The notes: generated by a model from the letters alone, not told the origin. A stretch of DNA of 64,000 nucleotides from Bacillus methanolicus (GCF_008764295.1 NZ_VTQX01000003.1:99447-163446), one strand, 5' to 3'; shown: positions 17,839 through 26,617, counted from the stretch's first letter. Translations and numbers: made by a program.

Positions 17839-18057
17839 CTAGCCAACAATTTCAAAACTATCCGTACGTTCTACGCCGAGAACCGGATAGATTGATAATT
17901 GTCCCAATGCTTGTGCAGTTTCAAAAAGCTTGTCTGCTGTTACATTTTTATCAATATTGTTGTAAGTCTTCGCCTTGTAGAGCGGCTCTCCTTTTTCATT
18001 CAAGCCTATCTCAAACAAAATTTTTAACTTTGAATCTAGAATCATCGTTTCAGCCAT
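17839..18057 (-). CDS. DUF1659 domain protein
   Basis: A 72-residue protein starting MAETMILDSKLKILFEIG, with the family pattern GLNEKGEPLYKAKTYNNI and a C-terminal LSIYPVLGVERTDSFEI. I start it at ATG 18057, behind a strong GGGAGGTGAAAAGG. DUF1659 proteins are short and of unknown function. First gene of the DUF1659-DUF2922-yvrJ set. Confidence 0.85.
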   Translation of the reverse strand: MAETMILDSKLKILFEIGLNEKGEPLYKAKTYNNIDKNVTADKLFETAQALGQLSIYPVLGVERTDSFEIVG

Positions 18058-18114
18058 CCTTTTCACCTCCCTCCACCCTTTATATATAGTGAAGAGTAAA
18101 AAAAGGACAGGAAG

Positions 18115-18138
18115 AAAAAAGCTCCACTACAATGGAGC
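18115..18138 (-). terminator. Terminator downstream of the ArsA-like gene
   Basis: On the minus strand GCTCCA and TGGAGC pair around six bases and are followed by six T. It lies about 185 bases past the ArsA-like stop; the intervening 18139-18321 has several short inverted repeats but no gene that I can support. Confidence 0.75.
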
Positions 18139-18321
18139 ACTGGATGAAATAGCCGTGAGTCTGCTCGTGACGCTTGCTTTCTAGCGGCAGATGCCGAGAC
18201 TAATCTTTCAGAAGTCAAGCATCTTCTGACTTAAGCAAGTTGTTTCCTTGCCAAGCAAGAATTTGCCAAGCTTTGACTTCATCAACATCCCAATGTCAAG
18301 GCACTCCTCCAAAATGAGATG

Positions 18322-19290
18322 CTAATTTAGCTCTGTCATTTCACTTTTATTCAAACCCTCTTGCAAGAACTTTGTAAACTTCTTCAAGTCGTCTATTGTC
18401 GAAATATCAGAATCGAGCATCGGAATCATAACTTTTCTTATTTTTGGAAATAACTTTTCAATTTCTAATCGATATGTCTGCTCATTCTCCTTTCTTTTTG
18501 CAATAAATACACCATCCGCTTCATTTGGGATTAACTTGTTGACAATAAGAGTTGTTACACTAATGCCATGATTTCTTAAAACATCCATTGCTTTCCTCGT
18601 TTCAAGGATTGGAAGTCTTTCCGCATTTAAAACAAAAAGATATTCTGTCAAATTGGAATCAAGCAAAAGTGTTCGCACCCTTAAAAATTTCCTTCTCCGC
18701 TCCTGCAACTTTTCATAAATCGGATCCTCTGTTTTTTCACCATCACCCATCCAACGATGATAGTTTTTTTCATTTACTTGTTGTCTTCTTTCTAGCATCC
18801 CATCGATCCATACTCCCATTAATTCAGGCAAAGTTAAAAGCCTGATCGTATGGCCAGTTGGTGCTGTATCAAAAACAATTGCATCATAATGATCGAATTC
18901 TTCAATAATGATCGAAGTTAAGCGATCAAAGAGAGCCGCCTCCTCCGCTCCAGGTGTTCCAGCCGCTAACTCAATTTGTCGTTCCACCTCCTGAACCATC
19001 GTTGCCTTAACAAGCCCATGTAAATTATTTTTCACTTCGTTTATATAACGCTTTGACTCCTTCTCCGAACTAATTTCAAGAAGGGTTAATTGTTCATTAA
19101 TTGAAAGCAATTCTCCATTAGAATCAACATGAAATAAATCACCGGTGTTATGTGCCGGATCAGTTGATACAAGGAGAACTTTTTTCTGTAATGAAGATAA
19201 GTAGGTAGCTAATGCGGCGGAAGATGTACTCTTTCCAACCCCTCCTTTTCCTCCAACAAAATAGATTTTTTTATTTAGAAGGTCCATCAT
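18322..19290 (-). CDS. ArsA/Get3-like anion-transporting-type ATPase
   Basis: A 322-residue deviant-Walker ATPase. The P-loop is GGKGGVGKST (13-22), switch I is STDPAHNTGDLF and the subfamily signature is DTAPTGHTIRLLTLPE. The protein lacks the Cys pair expected for metalloid binding in true ArsA pumps and has no second ATPase half, so arsenite export is unlikely. The start ATG 19290 follows AAAGGTGGTG. It is ten bases downstream of a small gene whose product ends in Cys-Cys, a pairing seen for the family called cory-CC-star proteins. A Get3-like targeting or maturation role is only a guess. Confidence 0.85.
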   Translation of the reverse strand: MMDLLNKKIYFVGGKGGVGKSTSSAALATYLSSLQKKVLLVSTDPAHNTGDLFHVDSNGELLSINEQLTLLEISSEKESKRYINEVKNNLHGLVKATMVQEVERQIELAAGTPGAEEAALFDRLTSIIIEEFDHYDAIVFDTAPTGHTIRLLTLPELMGVWIDGMLERRQQVNEKNYHRWMGDGEKTEDPIYEKLQERRRKFLRVRTLLLDSNLTEYLFVLNAERLPILETRKAMDVLRNHGISVTTLIVNKLIPNEADGVFIAKRKENEQTYRLEIEKLFPKIRKVMIPMLDSDISTIDDLKKFTKFLQEGLNKSEMTELN

Positions 19291-19300
19291 GACACCACCT

Positions 19301-19564
19301 TTAACAACAACGAATTCCATCTAAAGGAGAGGTTTTTAATCCCATCCGTAAATGCCATTGATGATAACGTTCAACGAGAAACGGATATAACTCAAGTGTA
19401 TAATAGAAAGCCGGATTAGGAATTCCTACCATCTCTGAAAAACATATGAGCATAAACAAATCCTCTTCATCTCTAAGTTCTCTTGCAAGTTCAGTGCGAT
19501 GAGGCTGTTCTAGTATTTCCTCATAGAGGGCAACTGCCTTTTTTAATTGTTCAAAAAAATTCAT
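19301..19564 (-). CDS. Cory-CC-star family small protein, partner of the ArsA-like ATPase
   Basis: An 87-residue protein whose last two residues are Cys-Cys (SPLDGIRCC), the feature the cory-CC-star family is named for. It contains ARELRDEEDLFMLICFSEMVG and an aromatic middle, PAFYYTLELYPFLVERYHQW. ATG 19564 follows AGAGGAG. Some databases mislabel this family as a DNA helicase; nothing in the sequence supports that. Tight spacing to the ArsA-like ATPase suggests the terminal cysteines are the substrate or metal-binding site the ATPase acts on. Confidence 0.7.
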   Translation of the reverse strand: MNFFEQLKKAVALYEEILEQPHRTELARELRDEEDLFMLICFSEMVGIPNPAFYYTLELYPFLVERYHQWHLRMGLKTSPLDGIRCC

Positions 19565-19625
19565 ACTATACACTCCTCTTTTCATAAGGAAATAGAGACT
19601 AGTGCTATCTAGTCTCTATTTTTGC

Positions 19626-21368
19626 TTACATATCTTGTGAAACGGAAGGCGGGTCATTTCTGCGAAAAGCGTTGATTGCTTCTAATATAATCCAAATGAC
19701 AAGAATCAAAATAATCCCGCCTAGAATAAAGAGTAATAGATTTGTATCGGTTGCACCTAGTCCTGACCAATCAAATACAACTTGCTGCACCATTGCCCAC
19801 ACTGTCATGGCAAAAATAAACACCATCGGAATAAAGGTTGGGAGAAAATTACGCCCTTGCCGTTTTAGCCAAATTGAAATGAGCAATAAGCTAACACCAG
19901 CTAATAATTGATTACTTGTTCCAAATAATGGCCATAGTAAATAGCCGCCTGAACCAAAACCATTTGGACCTTTCGGAAGCAAAACAAGAGCTGCGCTAGT
20001 ACAAACAGCCAAGCTTGTTGCGACATGCACCTTTGATAAAGACCTAATTTTATATTCTTCACCGATTTCCGAAATGATATATCTCATCAAACGAACTGAA
20101 GTATCTAATGTCGTTGCCGCAAAGCTTACGACTATAACCGCTACAATTGTTCTTGCCACATCTTCAGGAATCCAGATTCCAGTTGCTAATTGAGCGGCAC
20201 CGTTGACAAAGTTCCCAAGTCCTCCTCCATTCGCTGCTCCGAAACTGGAATAAGCCGCCATAAAGTCTCCTTTCGTTGCGAAAAGCGTAACACAGGCAAT
20301 AATGGAAATGAGTGCGAGCGTCCCTTCTCCAACTGCACCAAAGTAACCGACGAATCGAGCATCTGTCTCTTTATTTAACTGTTTGGAAGTTGTTCCAGAA
20401 GAAACAAGTCCGTGAAAACCGGATATTGCCCCACACGCAATTGTGATAAATAGCAACGGGAGCCAGGAGGTATCTGTCGCTGCAGCATTCGTCATCGGTG
20501 CAGTCACTTTCGGTTGCAAAACAACAAGCCCAGCATAAAGAATAACTAAACCAACCACCAACTGATGGGAGTTAATAAAATCACGCGGCTGCAACAGCTT
20601 CCAGACTGGTAAAGTAGAAGCAATATAACAATAGACCATCAAAATAATAATCCAAATAAAGAAAGACATCGCTATCCCATCGAGACCAAATAAAACTGTA
20701 TTTTCCGCTCCACCAAAAGCTTTTACTAAATCAATTTGCAAAGCTGGAACATTGCTTGCAATAATTGCAACCATATACATGATTGCTAAAGCGACTAGCG
20801 ATGGGACAAGCATCTTCGCTTTCCTTTTATATACTGCATACCCAATCCAAATGGCTAATGGAATTTGGATAAAAACAGGTAGTACACTTGATGGAAATTG
20901 GATAAACAAATTGGAAATTACCCATGCAAAGACAGCATTTACCATTAAAACAAGGATGAGAATAATGAATAAGAACATATTTTTAGCACGACTACCGATA
21001 ATTTTGCTTGTGATCGTTCCAACTGATTGACCTTTGTTACGAACTGATAATACAATCGTTCCAAAATCGTGTACCCCCGCTGCAAAAATCGTACCCAAAA
21101 TAACCCATAGAAAAGCAGGTAACCAACCCCAATATACAGCTATTGCTGGTCCAACGATTGGTGCAGCGCCGGCAACAGACGTGAAGTGATGACCCCATAA
21201 GACGAGCTTGTTGGTTGGAACAAAATCAACTCCATCTTCAAATCGATGTGCCGGAGTTACATAGTTTGGATCAAGCCGATATATTTTTTCGGCTATCCAC
21301 CTTGAATAAAAGCGATAACCAAGTGCAAATACAAACATTCCAATTATCGCGAGCCAAATCGAATTCAC
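19626..21368 (-). CDS. cstA: Carbon starvation protein CstA (pyruvate/peptide transporter family)
   Basis: A 580-residue membrane protein with about 16 helices. Typical CstA strings are TPAHRFEDGVDFVPTNK, GHHFTSVAGAAPIVGPAIA, the GFHGLVSSGTTSKQL segment and FGTSNQLLAG. CstA proteins import pyruvate or peptides when preferred carbon runs out. I start it at GTG 21368, behind AAAGGAGGTAAGAG, because a longer reading from 21431 would cross the ribosome site. Upstream is a promoter with a near-consensus cre site, fitting CcpA repression by sugars. Confidence 0.93.
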   Translation of the reverse strand: MNSIWLAIIGMFVFALGYRFYSRWIAEKIYRLDPNYVTPAHRFEDGVDFVPTNKLVLWGHHFTSVAGAAPIVGPAIAVYWGWLPAFLWVILGTIFAAGVHDFGTIVLSVRNKGQSVGTITSKIIGSRAKNMFLFIILILVLMVNAVFAWVISNLFIQFPSSVLPVFIQIPLAIWIGYAVYKRKAKMLVPSLVALAIMYMVAIIASNVPALQIDLVKAFGGAENTVLFGLDGIAMSFFIWIIILMVYCYIASTLPVWKLLQPRDFINSHQLVVGLVILYAGLVVLQPKVTAPMTNAAATDTSWLPLLFITIACGAISGFHGLVSSGTTSKQLNKETDARFVGYFGAVGEGTLALISIIACVTLFATKGDFMAAYSSFGAANGGGLGNFVNGAAQLATGIWIPEDVARTIVAVIVVSFAATTLDTSVRLMRYIISEIGEEYKIRSLSKVHVATSLAVCTSAALVLLPKGPNGFGSGGYLLWPLFGTSNQLLAGVSLLLISIWLKRQGRNFLPTFIPMVFIFAMTVWAMVQQVVFDWSGLGATDTNLLLFILGGIILILVIWIILEAINAFRRNDPPSVSQDM

Positions 21369-21410
21369 TTTTCTCTTACCTCCTTTTGTAAAAAATGTCC
21401 TACACACCCA

Positions 21411-21439
21411 TGATAATGAAAGCGGATACACAAAGTCAA
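21411..21439 (-). promoter_or_regulatory. cstA promoter with cre-like (CcpA) site in its spacer
   Basis: On the minus strand TTGACT (21434-21439) and TTATCA (21411-21416) are 17 bases apart. The spacer on the plus strand reads TGAAAGCGGATACA (21417-21430), which matches the Bacillus cre consensus TGWNANCGNTNWCA at all but one fixed position. The site would block polymerase when CcpA binds. Confidence 0.55.
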
Positions 21440-21659
21440 TATATTCTGAATATTATAATTAAATAACGTTTGTTACACTACTTCTCTATTACAAATGAAC
21501 AAGCATTAAGATAAATTCGGCATATAATATTGTACGCACCATCTATTAACTGGGTCGATTTTCTTACACTCAGACTTGTCATTAAAAATAAAACTACCAG
21601 TTGACCACAAACAAACTATAAAAGATTAATTATGGACTCAGAAAAAAGGAGGTTTATTT

Positions 21660-21971
21660 ATGGATTTACTAGACTTCTTAAACAAAAACTATTATATTCT
21701 TGTCCCTGCACTGTGGGTAATTGGCTACGCTTTAAAGCAAACTCCAAAGATTGCAAACTGGACAATTATCTGGATTCTTCTAGGTTTATCGATTACAATT
21801 GGAACGTTTGCTTTTGGCTTTTCGCCTGATGCAATTCTTAATGGCATCATCGCAGCTGGGGTTGCCGTTCTTGGACACCAAATGTTTAAACAGACATTAG
21901 GCGGAAGAAATGGAAAGAGAAAGATCATTACCGTTGAGGAAAAAAAGACGGAGAAAATCGAAGAAACATAA
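21660..21971 (+). CDS. Holin-like phage_holin_5-type membrane protein, not in a prophage
   Basis: A 103-residue protein with hydrophobic segments at about 12-30, 35-53 and 58-75 and a very charged tail, KRKIITVEEKKTEKIEE. The pattern ILVPALWVIGYALKQTPKIANW is typical of a holin family found in phages and in Bacillus chromosomes. ATG 21660 follows AAAAAAGGAGGT. No endolysin or other phage gene is adjacent, so a domesticated role, for example in sporulation or cell-wall turnover, is possible. Confidence 0.7.
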   Translation: MDLLDFLNKNYYILVPALWVIGYALKQTPKIANWTIIWILLGLSITIGTFAFGFSPDAILNGIIAAGVAVLGHQMFKQTLGGRNGKRKIITVEEKKTEKIEET

Positions 21972-22055
21972 GAAATAATATCATATTTTCTAGATGACTA
22001 TTACTAAATCTTCGACTTTTTTGGTAATTCCTTTTATAAGCTAGCTTTACAAGCC

Positions 22056-22092
22056 ATCCCTTGCCGATTCCTCCTCGACAGGGGATTTTTTT
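22056..22092 (+). terminator. Terminator of the holin-like gene
   Basis: ATCCCTTG and CAGGGGAT form an eight-pair stem with one G-T pair, followed by seven T, about 85 bases after the stop. Confidence 0.65.
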
Positions 22093-22418
22093 CACTAGAT
22101 GTTCCTTTCAGAAACACTTACACCGTACCTAATTAACAAACACTGCTTTATTCAAAATGGACAGAAAGACAACAAAAACAGGTTTTTTGAGGTTTTTTCG
22201 ATAGTTTATAATACTCCCATTATTTTACACCCCTCGACTCTATCGCTTCAGTTTACAAAGCCGGAGAGAAAAAAATAAATGTTATAATTTTCCGACCCAC
22301 TCACGCAAAAATCACCATGCAATAATCGTACCAGTTTTATCTCATATTTATGGTTTTAAGCCTTTAGAACTACTTAAAACAAGTTAAACATGTTAAAAAT
22401 GTAAACAATGATAATATT
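22093..22418. other. Intergenic stretch without recognisable gene
   Basis: AT-rich, no coding frame or RNA gene that I can support. It leads into the regulatory region of the chemotaxis receptor gene. Confidence 0.6.
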
Positions 22419-22446
22419 TTGTCGAAATATGTATAATTTTCGACAA
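22419..22446. promoter_or_regulatory. Two inverted Spo0A-like boxes over the -10 of the chemotaxis receptor gene
   Basis: TTGTCGAAA (22419-22427) and TTTCGACAA (22438-22446) are a perfect 9-base inverted repeat. Each arm contains TGTCGAA, the core of the Bacillus 0A box. A TATAAT (22432-22437) lies in the 10-base spacer, so binding would cover the promoter. No good -35 box is seen. The start codon is 52 bases downstream of the second box. Confidence 0.5.
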
Positions 22447-22498
22447 TTTTAGGTTATTATAGACGAAATATTGAATTTGGAAAGGGGCAGATATTCCT

Positions 22499-23863
22499 AT
22501 GTCTAATGATGCGCTATTAAAAATTGATATTCGAAGGTTAATTACCAAAAGTAACTTAAAATGGTCCATTCGACGAAAAACTACTTTTATTATTTTAGGA
22601 GCCACTGTCTTTTCCCTCATCATGGGGGTACCCATTGCTTTCATACAACATCTCATTTTAGAAACAGCTTTATTCGATCTATTTGGACAAGGGATCAAAA
22701 GAATAATTGAGACTTATTTTACGATAATTGTTAATTTGCTAGTAATGATCGTGTTCATAGGATTTGGAATCAAACAAATTGTTGTGAAGCCCATCAATAA
22801 AATAATAGAAGACTTAAATAATATACAAGGAGAACAGATTGATCTTTCTAAGCAAATTAATGTTGGTACGAAGGATGAATTCAATCAATTAGCAAATGTT
22901 TTTAACGGAGTGCTATCACATTTGCACAATGTGATTGAATTAGTTAGAGAAAGCTCCGAACAATTGGCAAGCTCTACAGAAGAGGTCTCCTCTTCTACTC
23001 AACAAGTAAAAACCATTTCTAAAGAGGTTTCAGAAAATACATATCAATTGGCTTCTGAAGCTGAAAACGGCCATCGCTCAGTGTCAGAAGTATCCCAATC
23101 GTTAAAAGAACTCGTGTCGTTGATTGAAAAAAGTCAAGCTAGGGCATCTGCTACAAATGAAAATAGTAAGGAAACGGTGAGGATTGCGACAAAAGGGAAA
23201 GAAAGTGTCGGTCTAGTTATTACTAAAATGAATAATATTAAAGAGAAAGCAAGTGAAACAAAAGAGTTTATTATTGATTTAGATAAATATTCTAAAGAAA
23301 TTACAGGGATTGCTGATTTGATTTCTAATATCGCAGCACAAACGAATCTGTTAGCTCTGAATGCCTCGATCGAAGCTTCAAGGGCTGGAGAAGCTGGAAA
23401 AGGGTTCGCTGTGGTTGCAGAAGAGGTGCGAAAATTGGCGGAAGAATCTACTGAAAGTACCGCAAAAGTGAAAGAAGTGATTAGTAAAATAACAGCAATT
23501 TTATCTAAAACGGTTTCAGTTACAGAAGAAAGCCAAAAAGAAGTTAGTGAAGGAGTAATTGTTGTAAATCAAGCTGGTGAATCATTGGATGACATTTTGC
23601 AAGCAATCAATGGGACTGTTACTGAGATAAATGAAATCTTAAGCGCTTCAAATGAAAATATCGCCACATCCGATAAAATTGTCCTTGCAATAAATGCATT
23701 AAATGATTTTATTGAACAAACCGTATCAAGTACAGAAGAAGTTTCAGCATCGACTCAAGAAACAACAGCATCCATCGATTCTATCGCTGATAACATCGTT
23801 CAGTTAAAAGAAATGTCGTCTGCCTTAAGAACAACCGTGCAGCAATTTGCACAAAAAGCATAA
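22499..23863 (+). CDS. Methyl-accepting chemotaxis protein with minimal extracellular part
   Basis: A 454-residue chemoreceptor. Two membrane helices at about 29-52 and 73-96 are separated by only about 20 residues, so there is no room for an external sensor domain. A HAMP domain follows ([15 protein letters not shown] onward), then a methyl-accepting signalling domain with the conserved tip [20 protein letters not shown] and [20 protein letters not shown], and Gln/Glu-rich methylation helices. It probably senses through the membrane or an intracellular partner. ATG 22499 follows GGAAAGGGG. It is a single gene. Confidence 0.92.
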   Translation: MSNDALLKIDIRRLITKSNLKWSIRRKTTFIILGATVFSLIMGVPIAFIQHLILETALFDLFGQGIKRIIETYFTIIVNLLVMIVFIGFGIKQIVVKPINKIIEDLNNIQGEQIDLSKQINVGTKDEFNQLANVFNGVLSHLHNVIELVRESSEQLASSTEEVSSSTQQVKTISKEVSENTYQLASEAENGHRSVSEVSQSLKELVSLIEKSQARASATNENSKETVRIATKGKESVGLVITKMNNIKEKASETKEFIIDLDKYSKEITGIADLISNIAAQTNLLALNASIEASRAGEAGKGFAVVAEEVRKLAEESTESTAKVKEVISKITAILSKTVSVTEESQKEVSEGVIVVNQAGESLDDILQAINGTVTEINEILSASNENIATSDKIVLAINALNDFIEQTVSSTEEVSASTQETTASIDSIADNIVQLKEMSSALRTTVQQFAQKA

Positions 23864-23875
23864 AGATGACTTTTT

Positions 23876-23987
23876 AAGGCTTTGTTAAACACTCCTCTTG
23901 CTCAAACCGTTTTTAGCTCATTTCGTGTGAAACCAAGGTTTCATTCGAAATGAGCCAAAAATCACTACCATCCTTTAACAAAGCCTT
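23876..23987. repeat. Nested inverted repeat, possible MITE or mobile hairpin element
   Basis: An outer perfect 14-base inverted repeat, AAGGCTTTGTTAAA (23876-23889) and TTTAACAAAGCCTT (23974-23987), encloses an inner hairpin with GCTCATTTCG and CGAAATGAGC arms continuing into GAAACC and GGTTTC. The whole unit is 112 bases. The outer ends look like transposon termini and there is no coding frame inside. It may also end transcription of the chemoreceptor gene, whose stop is 13 bases before it. Confidence 0.5.
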
Positions 23988-24118
23988 TTCAAAAGAAAAT
24001 CCCTCCTAAGTATATAATGCAAGCGCTTTTTTGAGACCAATTTGAAAGAATCGTTCACTAACAAGGCAGTGTCTAAAAGCCATGAAAACTCTTTTTTTTA
24101 TTCTGTCTCCAATCGCAA

Positions 24119-25057
24119 TTAAATTGCTTCATATTGCCAAACTTTGTCAGATAGATATTTTCGACACTGATTATTAGCAACCAAATATTCTAAATGAGCC
24201 AGAGCCTCGCCGATTGCAAATCTCATTTGATGAACATTTACATGTTGAAATAATGAAAGTGTTACCTCATATATTGTTGCTGGTTGCTTAACGAGGAAAT
24301 ATGTAAACTCCAGCCTTTCTTCGTGATGATCAATCAATTCATCAATGCGGCTATTAGCATTTTTAAAAGGCTTAAAGTGCGACGGGAACACATATTGCGC
24401 ATTTAATTTTTTAATCTTCTCCAATGAGGTAAGAAATGATTGCAATGGATTGGGATTCCCCCTAAACCTGTAAGAAATATTTGGTGATACTTTCGGAAGA
24501 ATATGATCAGTTGAGAAGAGAATACTTTTCTCCTTATTATATAAAACAAATAATCCATCAGAGTGTCCAGGTGTGCTCATGACTTCGAATTCTAGCTTTC
24601 CAAACATAATTTTCATTCCTTCGATCACTTCATGCTGGACAATAGGATATGGCTCAACTCGCGCGGTGAAACTTTCTTCATCGGTCATGAGCTGATCTAT
24701 TAATTCTTGTGGAAGGCCGCATGTTAAATAGTCTTGGCGCTTCCTTTTTAATGATTCCCTGCCCCAATAAGTTAAACCCACTTCAGCATCTGTTCTTGTC
24801 ATCCACACATCTGCACCTGTTAACTTTTGCAAACTACCAGCATAGCCAAAATGATCGGGATGACAATGGGTGATGATTATATTTTTAATATGATTTTTAG
24901 CAACGATTGGAGCCCAAATATTCCTGGTTACTTCCGAATTCAATCCTGTATCTAAAACCGTTTTTCCATTACTGCCTTCGGCGATAAAACAATTGACATG
25001 ATTTAGTCGGAAAGGTAAAGGGATGGTTATTTGTTCAATTCCAAACTCAGATAGCAT
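24119..25057 (-). CDS. MBL-fold metallo-hydrolase
   Basis: A 312-residue metallo-beta-lactamase-fold protein. The metal site is visible as THCHPDHFG (about 78-86), STPGHSDG and STDHILP, with a final His in FPSHFKPF. The C-terminal 90 residues, beginning RIDELIDHHEERLEF, form the helical region typical of the subfamily resembling YqjP and BLACT_WH-type thioesterase or hydrolase proteins. The substrate is unknown. ATG 25057 follows GAGGAGGAAG. Confidence 0.85.
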   Translation of the reverse strand: MLSEFGIEQITIPLPFRLNHVNCFIAEGSNGKTVLDTGLNSEVTRNIWAPIVAKNHIKNIIITHCHPDHFGYAGSLQKLTGADVWMTRTDAEVGLTYWGRESLKRKRQDYLTCGLPQELIDQLMTDEESFTARVEPYPIVQHEVIEGMKIMFGKLEFEVMSTPGHSDGLFVLYNKEKSILFSTDHILPKVSPNISYRFRGNPNPLQSFLTSLEKIKKLNAQYVFPSHFKPFKNANSRIDELIDHHEERLEFTYFLVKQPATIYEVTLSLFQHVNVHQMRFAIGEALAHLEYLVANNQCRKYLSDKVWQYEAI

Positions 25058-25209
25058 GCTCTTCCTCCTCAATCAATCTCAGGTTGAATTTTATACAAAT
25101 AAAATGATAGCAATTTTCAGAAACTTATACAATAACTTAAATTTTATCCAGTTAGTCAAAATCACCTTAGTGGTAAAAGGTCTGTCCTTATTGGTATTTA
25201 AAACTACAT

Positions 25210-25257
25210 AAAAAACAACACATGTGTGCAGTATTTTTTACTGAAGTACATGTGTTG
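25210..25257 (-). terminator. Terminator of the DUF1232 gene
   Basis: On the minus strand CAACACATGT and ACATGTGTTG arms with an inner CAGTA/TACTG pairing are followed by six T, eight bases after the stop. Confidence 0.9.
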
Positions 25258-25264
25258 CCCCCAT

Positions 25265-25633
25265 TTATATCTTTTTATCAACTTCTGACGTGTCAACATT
25301 TGTGCCAAACCAATGAACAAGCTTCTCTTTAGCCTTCCCTTTTACTTCATCATCAATATGAACAGCCACTTGAAATAAAGCAACACCAAGCGCTCCTAAG
25401 TCATCGGTAAAGCCTACACCTGCCATAAAGTCTGGGATTAAATCAATCGGAAGAATGAAGTATCCAAGTGCTGCTAAAATGGTTATGCGCGCTTTTTTAG
25501 GCAACTCAGGCTTCTGAAGTGTGTAATAGAGCAACAGTGCTGTATACACAACCGAATGCCCTGCCTTTAACGCAAATCGCTTTAATTTGCTCCAAAACTT
25601 TTGCTCTGAATAGTGCTTTTCCATTCCTTCCAT
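25265..25633 (-). CDS. YkvA/DUF1232 family protein
   Basis: A 122-residue protein carrying the DUF1232 core: LPKKARITILAALGYFILPIDLIPDF followed by VGFTDDLGALGVALFQVAVHI. The family is widespread, has a short hydrophobic segment ending in the IDLIPD turn, and has no assigned function. I start it at ATG 25633 after GAAGGTGTG; the later ATG 25624 is an alternative. Single gene with its own terminator. Confidence 0.8.
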   Translation of the reverse strand: MEGMEKHYSEQKFWSKLKRFALKAGHSVVYTALLLYYTLQKPELPKKARITILAALGYFILPIDLIPDFMAGVGFTDDLGALGVALFQVAVHIDDEVKGKAKEKLVHWFGTNVDTSEVDKKI

Positions 25634-25700
25634 CTCGATCACACCTTCTTTCAACTTGCCTTTTATTATATCTCATCTTCGGCATAATTACATGGACAAG

Positions 25701-26441
25701 CTAATAAACCTTTAACGCCTCAAACTTAAATCCACCGTATCGATAATTTTGGTTTTTGTACATTTCCTTAACGCTATCCTCTCCATCTGCTACTAAAATA
25801 ACTTGTTTGTCAGGAAACTCGTCCATGATAAACTGTTGAAGTTGGCTTGCAACTCCTCTCCGTCGATAAGAAGGTAAGATAACGAGGCCGTCTATTTCAA
25901 CCGTTTCTTTCCCAATAATAGCGTCGACCATGCCAGCTGGATTACCATCATAGTAAGCCATCAACTGCATAAATTTTTGAGTGCCGAAGTTTTTCACATG
26001 TATATCTCTTTTTTGTCTTGCAAAATCCGAACTAATCTCTGAATCAATCTCATATGCGAGTTTGAGAAATTGAGGCAAATTTTCATCTGTCACTTTGTCA
26101 ACCATTATCGAATGATTTTTATCCACCTTGGCAAAATCACTCGGTAAAATATAATAAAATTCTTGAAAACCAATATTAAAACCATTATTTCTTAAATACT
26201 GTTCCAGCTCAACAGGTATCTTTTCGTTCTCTAGAAATAAAAGCTTCACATGGTCTTGCCCGTTTTGTTGATGAAAATCTCTTAAATATTGCACCGATTC
26301 TACTAACTCTATTAATGTCGGCACTCTCTTAAACTGAATAAAGTTTCCATCATATAATAATAGCATTTCAGCAGTATGGTAATGTTTTATGAACTGATTT
26401 TCAAATATCATTTTCCCTCTATAAAAAATATCACTAAACAT
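25701..26441 (-). CDS. GNAT family N-acetyltransferase (two-domain)
   Basis: A 246-residue protein. The C-terminal half (about 120-246) is a GNAT domain with the acetyl-CoA-binding motif A in VILPSYRRRGVASQLQQFIM. The N-terminal half is a diverged GNAT-like region found in some Bacillus acetyltransferases. The acceptor substrate is unknown. ATG 26441 follows AAAGGAGC. Not obviously in an operon with the next genes. Confidence 0.8.
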   Translation of the reverse strand: MFSDIFYRGKMIFENQFIKHYHTAEMLLLYDGNFIQFKRVPTLIELVESVQYLRDFHQQNGQDHVKLLFLENEKIPVELEQYLRNNGFNIGFQEFYYILPSDFAKVDKNHSIMVDKVTDENLPQFLKLAYEIDSEISSDFARQKRDIHVKNFGTQKFMQLMAYYDGNPAGMVDAIIGKETVEIDGLVILPSYRRRGVASQLQQFIMDEFPDKQVILVADGEDSVKEMYKNQNYRYGGFKFEALKVY

Positions 26442-26509
26442 CTGCGAAGCTCCTTTACTTTCATCAATTATTTATTTAACCCAAAACGAGCGATTCTTTT
26501 TAATTTCTG

Positions 26510-26617
26510 TCACCATTTCTTTTTTCTAATAACACGTGCACCGATGAACATAATAGTACATATGATTGCTATGAATAAAAATCCAGAAAGTTGAAATGTT
26601 ACCTCAGCAAAATTCAT
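26510..26617 (-). CDS. Very small predicted membrane protein
   Basis: A 35-residue frame, starting MNFAEVTFQLSGFLFIAI, with one hydrophobic helix of about 20 residues ending in a basic tail, ARVIRKKKW. ATG 26617 follows AAAAGGGGC at a suitable distance. The helix plus basic cytoplasmic end is what real small membrane proteins look like, but I recognise no family. Confidence 0.45.
   Translation of the reverse strand: MNFAEVTFQLSGFLFIAIICTIMFIGARVIRKKKW

Noticed and set aside
17460..18089. A 209-residue plus-strand frame
   Set aside because: It is antisense to the well-supported DUF2922 and DUF1659 genes and their terminator.
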